Shown here: piece after piece, positions 1-6,003 of the stretch
Position numbering within the stretch: position 1 is the first letter of the stretch
Layout: each line of letters begins with the position of its first letter
Origin: Actinomycetes bacterium
GTDB taxonomy: Bacteria > Bacillota_I > Bacilli_A > RF39 > UBA660
NCBI GenBank assembly: GCA_021152765.1
Contig: JAGKUT010000039.1
Coordinates: 1 to 7,067, forward strand
Direction: 5' to 3'
DNA length: 7,067 nt
Made by a program: the position numbers and the translations under genes
Notes under the pieces: generated by a model
Told to the model about the DNA's origin: nothing
Seen by the model: the letters and a program-made list of their open reading frames with translations, nothing else
Database searches by the model: none

Positions 1-1
1 G

Positions 2-748
2 TCACATAACAATGATACTGTTTTTTCTATTACTGATATTATTGATGGTATTTATTATTTAAGTGGTCTTAATGTTAGGCTTATTGCGGATGCTTTTTTA
101 GATGATTTAGTTAAATATGAGGATCAGGATATTGATGATGAGAGTTCTTTTTTAGAGAGAATTAAGGTTCATGAGGATTTGGATCGCACTGATTATTTTT
201 ATTTACCTGGTAAGATTCTTCATATTGATGGTGATTCTGATTATTTAAAACGTTGTTCAAAGTTTTATGAGGAGTCTAATATATGGGCTATGTGTATTAA
301 TGAAACTGAGGATGTAATTCCTTTGAAGATTCAGGATTTACTTAATGAGTATAAGCCTAATATTGTTGTTATTACTGGTCATGATGCATATTATAAAAAA
401 AAGGGTAATATTAATGATTTGAATTCTTATAAGAATAGTTCTAATTTTATTGAGGCTGTTAAAGAGGCTCGTTTATATGAGAAGGAGCATGATAAGTTAA
501 TTATAATTGCTGGGGCTTGTCAGTCTAATTATGAGGAACTGATTAAGGCTGGGGCTAATTTTGCGTCTAGTCCTAAACGTATTAATATTCATGCTTTGGA
601 TCCAGCTATTATAGCTACTAAGGTTAGTTTGTCTTTAGCTAGTAAGGATATTGATTTAAAGTCTATTTTGGGTAACACTAAGTATGGGCCTTCTGGTATT
701 GGTGGTATTATTACTAAGGGTACTATGTATGTTGGTTATCCTAGATAA
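2..748 (+). CDS. yabG: Sporulation-specific protease YabG, 5' end cut by the window
   Basis: YabG is a cysteine-type protease (MEROPS U57) made late in the mother cell. It trims spore-coat proteins in Bacillus and spore-germination pre-proteins in clostridia. The frame is open from base 2, giving 248 visible residues. A TTG at 179 is an internal Leu codon, not the start, because family sequence continues upstream (VRLIADAFLDDLV near residue 25). Compared from memory with Bacillus YabG (about 290 residues), roughly a dozen N-terminal residues are missing, and this copy lacks a charged insert after residue 40. Signature blocks are LPGKILHIDGD (about 68-78), VVITGHDAYYKKKG (about 122-135), IIAGACQSNYE (about 168-178) and AGANFASSP..INIHALDP (about 183-201). 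The His of GHDAY (about 127) and Cys of GACQS (about 173) are the probable catalytic pair. It ends in TAA, 8 bases before veg, as in the Bacillus yabG-veg pair. In Bacillus it is under sigma-K; the upstream promoter is outside the window. Confidence 0.95.
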   Translation, partial: SHNNDTVFSITDIIDGIYYLSGLNVRLIADAFLDDLVKYEDQDIDDESSFLERIKVHEDLDRTDYFYLPGKILHIDGDSDYLKRCSKFYEESNIWAMCINETEDVIPLKIQDLLNEYKPNIVVITGHDAYYKKKGNINDLNSYKNSSNFIEAVKEARLYEKEHDKLIIIAGACQSNYEELIKAGANFASSPKRINIHALDPAIIATKVSLSLASKDIDLKSILGNTKYGPSGIGGIITKGTMYVGYPR

Positions 749-756
749 GGAGATAT

Positions 757-975
757 ATGACTTTACAGGAAATTAAGGATAAGGTTTCTGATAATATAGG
801 TAATGATGTTGTTATTAAGTGCAATTTAGGAAGAAATAAGTTTGAGAAGTACCGTGCTAAAATAAAAGAGACTTATAAAAATGTGTTTATTGTTGAGGTT
901 CGTGATAAAAGATGTGAGATTAAGTCATTTACATATACAGATGTTATGACTAAAACAATAAAAATAGATTATTAG
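757..975 (+). CDS. veg: Veg family protein
   Basis: Small conserved Firmicutes protein of 72 residues; Bacillus Veg is about 86. In B. subtilis Veg is reported to promote biofilm formation by countering the repressor SinR; its biochemical activity is not settled. The sequence fits a short beta-barrel-like (Sm-like) fold without transmembrane segments. Matching landmarks are the N-terminal L-x-x-I-K helix, the G-x-x-V-x-I-K strand, NLGRNKFEKY (about 24-33) corresponding to the family's GR-K patch, and KETYKNVFIVEV (about 37-48). The C-terminal tail found in Bacillus is missing. The ATG is set by AAGGAG at 747-752, four bases upstream; this ribosome site overlaps the yabG stop, so the two are probably co-transcribed. 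It stops at TAG. Third codon positions favour G over C (14 to 2), the reverse of the next gene. Confidence 0.92.
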   Translation: MTLQEIKDKVSDNIGNDVVIKCNLGRNKFEKYRAKIKETYKNVFIVEVRDKRCEIKSFTYTDVMTKTIKIDY

Positions 976-1009
976 TATTGATTTTTGTTTTAAAATATTA
1001 TATACTAAT
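971..1009. repeat. Inverted repeat across the spoVG promoter
   Basis: Perfect 8-base arms ATTAGTAT (971-978) and ATACTAAT (1002-1009) are separated by 23 bases. The left arm covers the veg stop codon and touches the -35 box; the right arm covers most of the -10 box. No T-run follows the right arm, so it does not look like a veg terminator. It could be a paired operator with half-sites about three helical turns apart, or chance in AT-rich DNA. Confidence 0.5.
978..1006 (+). promoter_or_regulatory. Sigma-A-type promoter for spoVG
   Basis: TTGATT (978-983) and TATACT (1001-1006) are separated by exactly 17 bases and lie 35 bases upstream of the spoVG start codon. Transcription would begin near 1013, leaving a leader of about 30 bases with a strong ribosome site. 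In B. subtilis spoVG is classically read from a sigma-H promoter; I do not see a convincing sigma-H pair (AGGA-type -35 with GAAT -10) here, so vegetative expression is inferred. Confidence 0.65.
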
Positions 1010-1026
1010 CTGTAATACAATAACTG

Positions 1027-1044
1027 AAGGGAGAGATTAACTTG
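1027..1044 (+). promoter_or_regulatory. Ribosome binding site fixing the TTG start of spoVG
   Basis: AAGGGAG (1027-1033) lies eight bases before TTG at 1042. No ATG or GTG in this frame sits at the right distance, and the family N-terminus (M-x-[IV]-T-x-V) begins exactly at this TTG, so the gene starts with TTG. Confidence 0.8.
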
Positions 1045-1311
1045 AAAATTACACAAGTAGAAGTTACAAAAAAAACAAAGGAAGGTTCTAGAATTAGAGG
1101 ATTCGCAAGAGTTACAATTGACGATTGCTTTCTTATAAATGACATTAGAATTATTGAAGGTGATGAAAAATTATTCATCGCTATGCCAAGTAGAAAAGTT
1201 GAAGGAGAAGACGGAGAAGTAAAATACAAAGATATTTGCCATCCACTAAATTCTGAAACTAGAGCACTTTTCGAAGAAGCAATAATCGCAAAATACAATG
1301 AAGCTGAGTAA
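1042..1311 (+). CDS. spoVG: Septation/sporulation regulator SpoVG
   Basis: SpoVG is a small dimeric nucleic-acid-binding regulator (89 residues here, about 97 in Bacillus). It affects asymmetric septation and spore cortex formation in Bacillus, and capsule, virulence and other genes in non-sporing relatives. The whole length matches the family: MKITQVEV at the start, RIRGFARVTIDD (about 17-28), FLINDIRIIEG (about 30-40), FIAMPSRK (about 45-52) and the D-I-C-HP-NSETR block (about 64-74). The variable acidic tail of Bacillus SpoVG is shortened. It starts at TTG and its TAA lies inside its terminator hairpin. In Bacillus, spoVG lies a few genes beyond yabG-veg, with sspF, ispE, purR and yabJ between; here those are absent. 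Codon choice differs from veg: GAA 11 to GAG 1, and C over G at third positions (12 to 4), which may reflect high expression or a different replication strand. Confidence 0.96.
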   Translation: MKITQVEVTKKTKEGSRIRGFARVTIDDCFLINDIRIIEGDEKLFIAMPSRKVEGEDGEVKYKDICHPLNSETRALFEEAIIAKYNEAE

Positions 1312-1324
1312 GCTTCTTTTTTTT
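1300..1324 (+). terminator. Rho-independent terminator of spoVG
   Basis: Stem GAAGCT (1300-1305) pairs with AGCTTC (1311-1316) around the loop GAGTA, followed by eight T (1317-1324). The hairpin contains the last two sense codons of spoVG and its stop codon, so coding and termination signals overlap. Confidence 0.8.
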
Positions 1325-1331
1325 ATCATAC

Positions 1332-1356
1332 AAAAAAGATATATCACTATATCTTT
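1332..1356 (-). terminator. Rho-independent terminator of the ftsX operon
   Basis: On the - strand AAAGATATA (1356-1348) pairs with TATATCTTT (1343-1335) around a four-base loop (1347-1344), giving nine base pairs. Six T in a row (1337-1332) form the end of the stem and the tail. The stem begins inside the last ftsX codons and the TAG lies at its loop. The spoVG terminator is only seven bases away, facing it. Confidence 0.72.
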
Positions 1357-2246
1357 AAATGCTTTCTAACAGCAGTATAACTACCAAACATACCTACCAT
1401 TATACCAATCGCAACTAAAACCAATGAAATTAAGAATACAAAAGGTTCAGGAGTAATTAATTTGATAAATGGCGAGAATAACTGGCCATCAAATCTTTCA
1501 TATAACTTTGTATAACCAAATATTGTTAAAATAATCGGAATTATAGATCCCATAACACCTAAAAATAAACCTTCTAAAATAAATGGAATCTTAATATTAA
1601 TATTAGATGCTCCAACTAATCTCATTATTTGAATCTCTCTCTTACGAGAAAAAATAGTTATTTTAATAGTATTAGTAATTAAAAATGCAGTTACAATAAT
1701 TAAAGCTATAACCATACCAATACTAATCTTACGAACCATATCAAATAAAGAAACTAACTGTTCAACCATTCCTTCACCATACTTAACAATATCAACCCCA
1801 TCCATTTTAGCAATCTCACCAGCAACATACTTAATTTCATTAATATCCTTTACCTTAACTTGAAAAGTAGCTTGAATAGGAGTAGAACCCTCATCCCATT
1901 CCTTCATAACACTCGAAAAAACTTCACTTGAATCCATCATTTCCTTAGATAGTTCCATCTTAGATTTATAAACAACACTTTCAATATAAGGTAAACTGTT
2001 AATTTTAGACTCAATCTTATCAGTTTCATCATCAGTAATATCACGTTTCAAAAATGTAACAATAGTAACATCCCCCTCAACTAAAGAGGCAAAATTATTA
2101 ACATTTTGAGATAAAACAATCGCAATTGCGACAACAATTAAAGTAATTGTAATACATGAAATAGAAGCTAACGAAAGAGAAAAATTTCTAAAAACACTTT
2201 TAAAAGAATCTCTTATACTTCTTAAAATAATTCTAATTGTTTTCAT
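1347..2246 (-). CDS. ftsX: Cell-division ABC transporter permease FtsX
   Basis: FtsX is the membrane half of the FtsEX complex. It does not transport a solute; it passes FtsE ATP hydrolysis across the membrane to activate peptidoglycan hydrolases (CwlO-type in Bacillus) and also influences sporulation timing there. From the chosen ATG it is 299 residues, close to Bacillus (296). Layout: short basic cytoplasmic N-terminus; membrane helix at about 27-46; large extracellular domain at about 48-170, where the hydrolase partner binds; then three more helices near 174-194, 221-245 and 268-288. Landmarks are NTIKITIFSRKREIQIMRLVGA (about 192-213) and ILEGLFLGVMGSIIP (about 223-237), the conserved FtsX core that couples to FtsE. 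An ATG at 2267 (306 residues) is rejected because GGAAGGGGAG (2263-2254) lies inside that extension and is seven bases from ATG 2246. It overlaps ftsE by 14 bases, so translation is probably coupled. Confidence 0.95.
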   Translation of the reverse strand: MKTIRIILRSIRDSFKSVFRNFSLSLASISCITITLIVVAIAIVLSQNVNNFASLVEGDVTIVTFLKRDITDDETDKIESKINSLPYIESVVYKSKMELSKEMMDSSEVFSSVMKEWDEGSTPIQATFQVKVKDINEIKYVAGEIAKMDGVDIVKYGEGMVEQLVSLFDMVRKISIGMVIALIIVTAFLITNTIKITIFSRKREIQIMRLVGASNINIKIPFILEGLFLGVMGSIIPIILTIFGYTKLYERFDGQLFSPFIKLITPEPFVFLISLVLVAIGIMVGMFGSYTAVRKHLKI

Positions 2247-2928
2247 GAACATACTCCCCTTCCGCATAATCCTTTAAAATTCTTCCTGTATCTAAAAGAA
2301 TTACTCTCTTCTTCATCCTATTAACAATTTCAGTATCGTGAGTAACCATAATAATAGTAGTACCCAATTTATTAATCTCTTCAAGAACTTTCATAATTTC
2401 CATACTAGTAACCTCATCCAAATTTCCAGTAGGTTCATCACAAATTAATAATTTAGGACCATTAACAATAGCACGAGCAATCGCAACACGTTGTTGCTCA
2501 CCACCAGATAAATGAGTAGGATATTGTTTAGCTTTATTCTTAAGACCAACTAAATCTAAAACTTTAACAACTTTTTCATGAATTTCACTCTTAGGTAAAC
2601 CAAATATTTCAAGTGCAAAAGCAACATTCTCATAAACAGTCAATTTAGGTAATAATTTAAAATCTTGAAAAACAACACCTATTTTTCTTCTAATCTTATA
2701 AACCTTAGAATTTCTAAGCTTACCAACATTAATGCCACCAACAATAATCTTACCACTTGTTGGTTTCTCCTCACGATATAACATCTTAATTAAAGTTGAC
2801 TTACCACATCCAGTAGAACCAATAACAAAAACAAATTCACCTTTCTTAATATCTAAATCTAAATCTTGAATAGCAGTAACACCATTTTTATAAGTCTTTC
2901 TTGCATTTCTAATTCTAATTAAATCCAT
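2233..2928 (-). CDS. ftsE: Cell-division ATP-binding protein FtsE
   Basis: FtsE is the cytoplasmic ATPase of the FtsEX complex, which gates cell-wall hydrolases during growth and division. At 231 residues it has the family length (228 in Bacillus). All ABC ATPase motifs are intact: Walker A GSTGCGKST (37-45), Q-loop VFQDF (Q88), signature LSGGEQQR (140-147), Walker B LLICDEPTG with catalytic E165, D-loop NLD (169-171) and switch His in VTHD (H197). The segment FKLLPKLTVYENVAFAL (90-106) is typical of FtsE rather than of MacB/LolD-type ATPases, and the following ftsX confirms the call. The ATG is preceded by GAGAGGTG (2940-2933). The gene begins 12 bases after yitT and runs 14 bases into ftsX. 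It ends in TAG. Confidence 0.97.
   Translation of the reverse strand: MDLIRIRNARKTYKNGVTAIQDLDLDIKKGEFVFVIGSTGCGKSTLIKMLYREEKPTSGKIIVGGINVGKLRNSKVYKIRRKIGVVFQDFKLLPKLTVYENVAFALEIFGLPKSEIHEKVVKVLDLVGLKNKAKQYPTHLSGGEQQRVAIARAIVNGPKLLICDEPTGNLDEVTSMEIMKVLEEINKLGTTIIMVTHDTEIVNRMKKRVILLDTGRILKDYAEGEYVHENN
2244..2263 (-). promoter_or_regulatory. Ribosome binding site deciding the ftsX start
   Basis: GGAAGGGGAG (2263-2254) sits inside the 3' end of ftsE, seven bases before ATG 2246. Another in-frame ATG at 2252 would be only one base from the site, and one at 2267 would lie upstream of it, so 2246 is the best start. Confidence 0.8.
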
Positions 2929-2940
2929 AAAACACCTCTC

Positions 2941-3795
2941 TTACTTTTCCCCTGAAACTTCATACGCATCAGTTACCAAAAAGAAAGCATTAGGATCAAT
3001 CGCCTTAATCCCCTCTTTAGCTTTGAAATACTCCTTAGTAGGAATTATACACATAATAACCTTTAAAACATTACCTGTATAACCACCACGAGCATCTAAA
3101 ACAGTAACACCATGACTTAAATTATTCATAATAAACTTCTTAACATCAGTCTCATGTTCAGTAATAATATAAAATGACTTAGACTCAGATATTCCTAAAA
3201 TAACTTTATCAGTCATAAACCCAATTAAATACATATTTACAATTGAGTAAATAAACTTCTGAAATCCAAAAACAAATAACCCAATACAAACAATAATACC
3301 ATCAGTAAACAACATTGCCTTACCTATAGAAACATGAAAATATTTAGAAAAAATTTGATTCAATATATCAGTACCACCAGTAGTAAAACCTGACTTAAAA
3401 ACACAACCTAATCCAAAACCACTCATGACAGAACCACAAATAACAGTAACAATTGCCTCAGTAGCTCCAAAATCAAAATAGCCTGACAAAGGACCAGTAA
3501 GTTTAACAAACACTGGATATAGTAAAGAGCCAACAATCGAATTACGAGTCTTTTCCCACCCGAGTGTAAATAAACTCAAAATAAGTAATAAAACAGAACC
3601 GATTAAAATTACAATAGAAGGATCAATTCCCTTAGTTTTATTAAAAATAACACCTAATCCTCCAACTCCATAAACAATATCATTAGGTAGTATAAACACA
3701 TTGAAAGAAACAGACATAAATAATAAACCAAGCAAAAAATATGCATATCTAATAAGTCTATCTTTTTTATAAATTTCCTTTAACACACTATCCAT
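2941..3795 (-). CDS. YitT/DUF2179 family membrane protein (YvjA-like)
   Basis: Integral membrane protein of the YitT family (UPF0750; N-terminal DUF161 repeats plus C-terminal DUF2179). Its biochemical function is unknown. From the chosen ATG it has 284 residues. Hydrophobic segments lie at about 17-36, 44-51, 61-78, 113-135 and 160-190; the conserved family motif GFTTGGTDI is at 136-144. A soluble C-terminal DUF2179 domain covers about 207-281, with HGVTVLDARGGYTG (about 228-241) and a final FFLVTDAYEVSG block. It lies between prfB and ftsE, the place held by yvjA in Bacillus, where cccB separates it from ftsE; cccB is absent here. A GTG at 3804 (287 residues) is rejected because it is part of the ribosome site. 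It overlaps prfB by eight bases and ends in TAA. Confidence 0.9.
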   Translation of the reverse strand: MDSVLKEIYKKDRLIRYAYFLLGLLFMSVSFNVFILPNDIVYGVGGLGVIFNKTKGIDPSIVILIGSVLLLILSLFTLGWEKTRNSIVGSLLYPVFVKLTGPLSGYFDFGATEAIVTVICGSVMSGFGLGCVFKSGFTTGGTDILNQIFSKYFHVSIGKAMLFTDGIIVCIGLFVFGFQKFIYSIVNMYLIGFMTDKVILGISESKSFYIITEHETDVKKFIMNNLSHGVTVLDARGGYTGNVLKVIMCIIPTKEYFKAKEGIKAIDPNAFFLVTDAYEVSGEK

Positions 3796-4892
3796 GAATA
3801 TCACCCTTTAAACAATCATTTATAAATAAATCTATATCACCATCTAAAACTTTATTAACATTACTAGTTTCAGTATTTGTCCTATGATCCTTAACCATAG
3901 AATAAGGATGCATTATGTAACTTCTAATCTGAGAACCAAAATTAATTTCTTTTTGAACACCTTGTATCTTTTTAAGTTCAGCATCTCTCTTTTCTAACTC
4001 AAGTTGATATAACTTACTCTTAAGAACTCTCATCGCCTTTTCCTTATTCATTATTTGACTTCTCTCATCCTGACATGTAACCATAATCTTAGTTGGAATA
4101 TGAAGTATTCTAACAGCACTATCAGTAGTATTTACACCTTGACCACCATTACCACTACTTCTAAAAATATCAATACGAATATCATTAGGATTTATTTCAA
4201 CATTAATATCATTATCCTCAAAAAAAGGCATAACATCAACAGAAGCAAAAGATGTATGACGTCTCGCACCACTATCAAAAGGAGAAATACGAATCAACCT
4301 ATGAACACCCTTTTCACACTTCAAATATCCATAAGCATACATTCCATGAACAATCATTGAAACACTTTTTAAACCAGCGACTTCACCATCTTGATAATCA
4401 ATAACTTCAACCTTATAACCCTTGTCTGAACACCAACGAGTATACATTCTGTAAAGCATATTTGCCCAATCACAACTCTCTGTTCCTCCAGCACCAGGAT
4501 GAATTTCTAAAATTGCTCCACCTTTATCATAAGGACCATTTAAAACAAGTATATTTTCCAAACTAGATAAAGAAGAATCAATACTATCAACATCATCATT
4601 AATCAAGTTCATAATTTCTTCATCAAAAGAATCACTAAGAATATTAATTAACTCTATATCGCTATCAATCTTGTTCTTCAAATTAGAACAATCATCTAAA
4701 ACTGATTTAATACTATTAAGTTCACTAATAACACTCTCACTTGACTTCTTATCATCCCAAAATCCAGGATTATTCATAAGTTCTTCTAATTCTGCTTTAC
4801 GCTTTAATTTACTATCAGGTTCAAAGTAACCTCCATAAATCATCTACTCTTTTTTTATACTGACTAAATATATTAATAATATCTCTATCCAT
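3788..4892 (-). CDS. prfB: Peptide chain release factor 2, made by programmed +1 frameshift
   Basis: RF2 ends translation at UGA and UAA in the ribosomal A site. The gene is split into two frames: ATG 4892 through CTT 4826-4824 (23 codons, MDRDIINIFSQ to LWRLL), then TGA in frame; skipping T4823 continues at GAA 4822 and gives a product of 367 residues, matching Bacillus RF2 (about 366). Landmarks in the joined protein are a helical N-terminal domain with AELEELMNNPGFWDD (about 33-47), HPGAGGTES (about 131-139), the stop-reading tripeptide SPF (203-205, UGA/UAA type) and the catalytic GGQ (249-251) that triggers peptide release. GGAGG (4902-4898) sets the start. A 351-residue single-frame reading from ATG 4843 is misleading because it begins within the frameshift region. 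The gene has its own promoter and heads an operon with yitT and ftsEX. It ends in TAG, which RF2 itself does not read. Confidence 0.96.
3793..3809 (-). promoter_or_regulatory. Ribosome binding site deciding the yitT start
   Basis: AAAGGGTG (3809-3802) lies in the last codons of prfB, six bases before ATG 3795. The alternative GTG at 3804 falls within this Shine-Dalgarno sequence and has no site of its own. Confidence 0.75.
4821..4834 (-). promoter_or_regulatory. RF2 autoregulatory +1 frameshift site
   Basis: GGAGG (4834-4830) is an internal Shine-Dalgarno-like element, followed by a three-base spacer TTA and the slippery CTT TGA (4826-4821). When RF2 is scarce, the ribosome pauses at UGA, slips forward one base on CUU-U and reads GAA. 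The common family form is CTTTGAC (Leu-Asp); here the next base is A (Leu-Glu). Element order and spacing match the well-known bacterial prfB site. Confidence 0.95.
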
Positions 4893-4897
4893 ATTAA

Positions 4898-4902
4898 CCT
4901 CC
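4898..4902 (-). promoter_or_regulatory. Ribosome binding site of prfB
   Basis: GGAGG ends five bases before ATG 4892. It identifies the true first codon and confirms that the short 23-codon leading frame is translated. Confidence 0.8.
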
Positions 4903-4915
4903 AGTACCTTAAATA

Positions 4916-4944
4916 ATTATACCAAAAAAACAACCAAATATCTA
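4916..4944 (-). promoter_or_regulatory. Extended -10 promoter for prfB and downstream genes
   Basis: TATAAT (4921-4916) is a perfect -10 box preceded by TGG, giving an extended -10 (TGnTATAAT). A weaker -35, TAGATA (4944-4939), is 17 bases upstream, with a T-rich spacer. Transcription would start near 4909, leaving a leader of about 17 bases that carries the prfB ribosome site. The next promoter-like sequence was not found until past ftsX, so it probably serves prfB, yitT, ftsE and ftsX. Confidence 0.7.
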
Positions 4945-4983
4945 CAACTTCAGGAATATTTCACAAAAGAAAAAGAGTTCAGA

Positions 4984-5976
4984 CTAAATCCAAACTCCAT
5001 ATATGACTGCTCCCATACCTAATAACATACCAAATACATAGAACAATCTAACAATATCAGTCTCACTCCATCCCAATTTTTCAAAATGATGATGAAGAGG
5101 TGTCATCAAAAATACCCTCTTATGGAAAACCTTAACACTAAATATTTGAATTAATACAGTTAAAGTTTCAACAACAAATACACCAGCAACAACAATTAAA
5201 GAAATCTCATGATTAGTTATAATTGAAATTGCAGCCAAAGTAGCACCTAAACTTAAACTTCCAGTATCACCCATTATTACTTTAGCAGGATATGCATTAT
5301 AAACTAAAAAGCCAAGTAAAGCACCAACTAAAATAAAACAGAATATACCAATTTCCTCACTACCAGCAATCCACGTAGCACCAAAACTAATAATACCAAA
5401 AGCAAAAAACGCAATTACAGATAACCCACCAGCTAAACCATCAAGACCATCAGTTAAATTAACCGCATTAGAAGAAGCAACCAATATAAATAATAAGAAT
5501 ACTCCATAAAACCATCCCATATCAATAGTAATACCTAAGGAATGTATATCCAAAATTGGCTCTCTTCCACTCTTCATAAAAATTATAAAGAAAACTAAAG
5601 CAATAATAGTTTGTCCAAATAACTTTTGAAACTCAGTTAAACCCTTATTATTATTTCTCTTAATAATTAAATAATCATCAATAAAGCCTAATAATGCATA
5701 GCCAACAAAAACAAATAATATTATAAATAGATTATTAGAAAACTCCAATTTACCCATTAAAATCAATATTATTATAGAAACAATAGTAGGAATAATAAAA
5801 ATTATCCCCCCCATTGTAGGAACACCATTTTTCTGATTATGCAACTTGCTTAAAAAAATACTTATTCTTTGTTTAACCTTTAACCTTCTAAGTAAAGGAA
5901 TCGCAATAAGACCAAAAACAACAGAAATAATAAACGAAACCATTAAAGCCAACAACGCCTTTGCAAGTATTAACAT
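4984..5976 (-). CDS. mraY: Phospho-N-acetylmuramoyl-pentapeptide transferase MraY
   Basis: MraY transfers phospho-MurNAc-pentapeptide from UDP to undecaprenyl phosphate, making lipid I, the first membrane step of peptidoglycan synthesis. It is 330 residues (324 in Bacillus) with about ten membrane helices. Active-site blocks are complete: KLHNQKNGVPTMGGIIF (44-60), the metal/substrate Asp pair in GFIDDYLIIK (D100, D101), NLTDGLDGLAGG (173-184), AKVIMGDTGSLSLG (231-244, with D237) and TPLHHHFEKLGW (292-303). ATG 5976 follows AAGGAG (5990-5985) by eight bases. Usually mraY sits in the division/cell-wall cluster between murF and murD; here it lies between an unknown surface-protein gene and prfB, so it has been moved out of that cluster. 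No own promoter is visible in the 51 bases upstream, which are mostly taken by a terminator-like hairpin. It ends in TAG. Confidence 0.97.
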   Translation of the reverse strand: MLILAKALLALMVSFIISVVFGLIAIPLLRRLKVKQRISIFLSKLHNQKNGVPTMGGIIFIIPTIVSIIILILMGKLEFSNNLFIILFVFVGYALLGFIDDYLIIKRNNNKGLTEFQKLFGQTIIALVFFIIFMKSGREPILDIHSLGITIDMGWFYGVFLLFILVASSNAVNLTDGLDGLAGGLSVIAFFAFGIISFGATWIAGSEEIGIFCFILVGALLGFLVYNAYPAKVIMGDTGSLSLGATLAAISIITNHEISLIVVAGVFVVETLTVLIQIFSVKVFHKRVFLMTPLHHHFEKLGWSETDIVRLFYVFGMLLGMGAVIYGVWI

Positions 5977-6003
5977 ATAAACCTCTCCTTTTATAAAACA
6001 AAC

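Noticed and set aside
179..748. yabG starting at TTG 179
   Set aside because: The frame is open to the window edge and the upstream residues match the YabG N-terminal region.
976..1041. Possible dif or replication-terminus site at the composition switch
   Set aside because: The AT-rich core does not match the XerC/XerD half-sites of Firmicutes dif as I know them.
1005..1298. 97-residue open frame on the - strand
   Set aside because: It lies wholly antisense to spoVG, which matches its family along its length; no ribosome site or recognisable motif.
4055..4360. 101-residue open frame on the + strand
   Set aside because: Antisense to the conserved SPF/GGQ region of prfB; composition is Thr/Ile/Asn-rich, as expected for a shadow frame.
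3788..4843. prfB read as one 351-residue frame from ATG 4843
   Set aside because: That ATG lies in the frameshift region with no good ribosome site. The upstream GGAGG-ATG at 4892 plus the CTT TGA slip site gives the normal RF2 length.
5984..5999. TATAAA upstream of mraY as a -10 box
   Set aside because: The transcript would start within the Shine-Dalgarno sequence and there is no -35 at a suitable distance.
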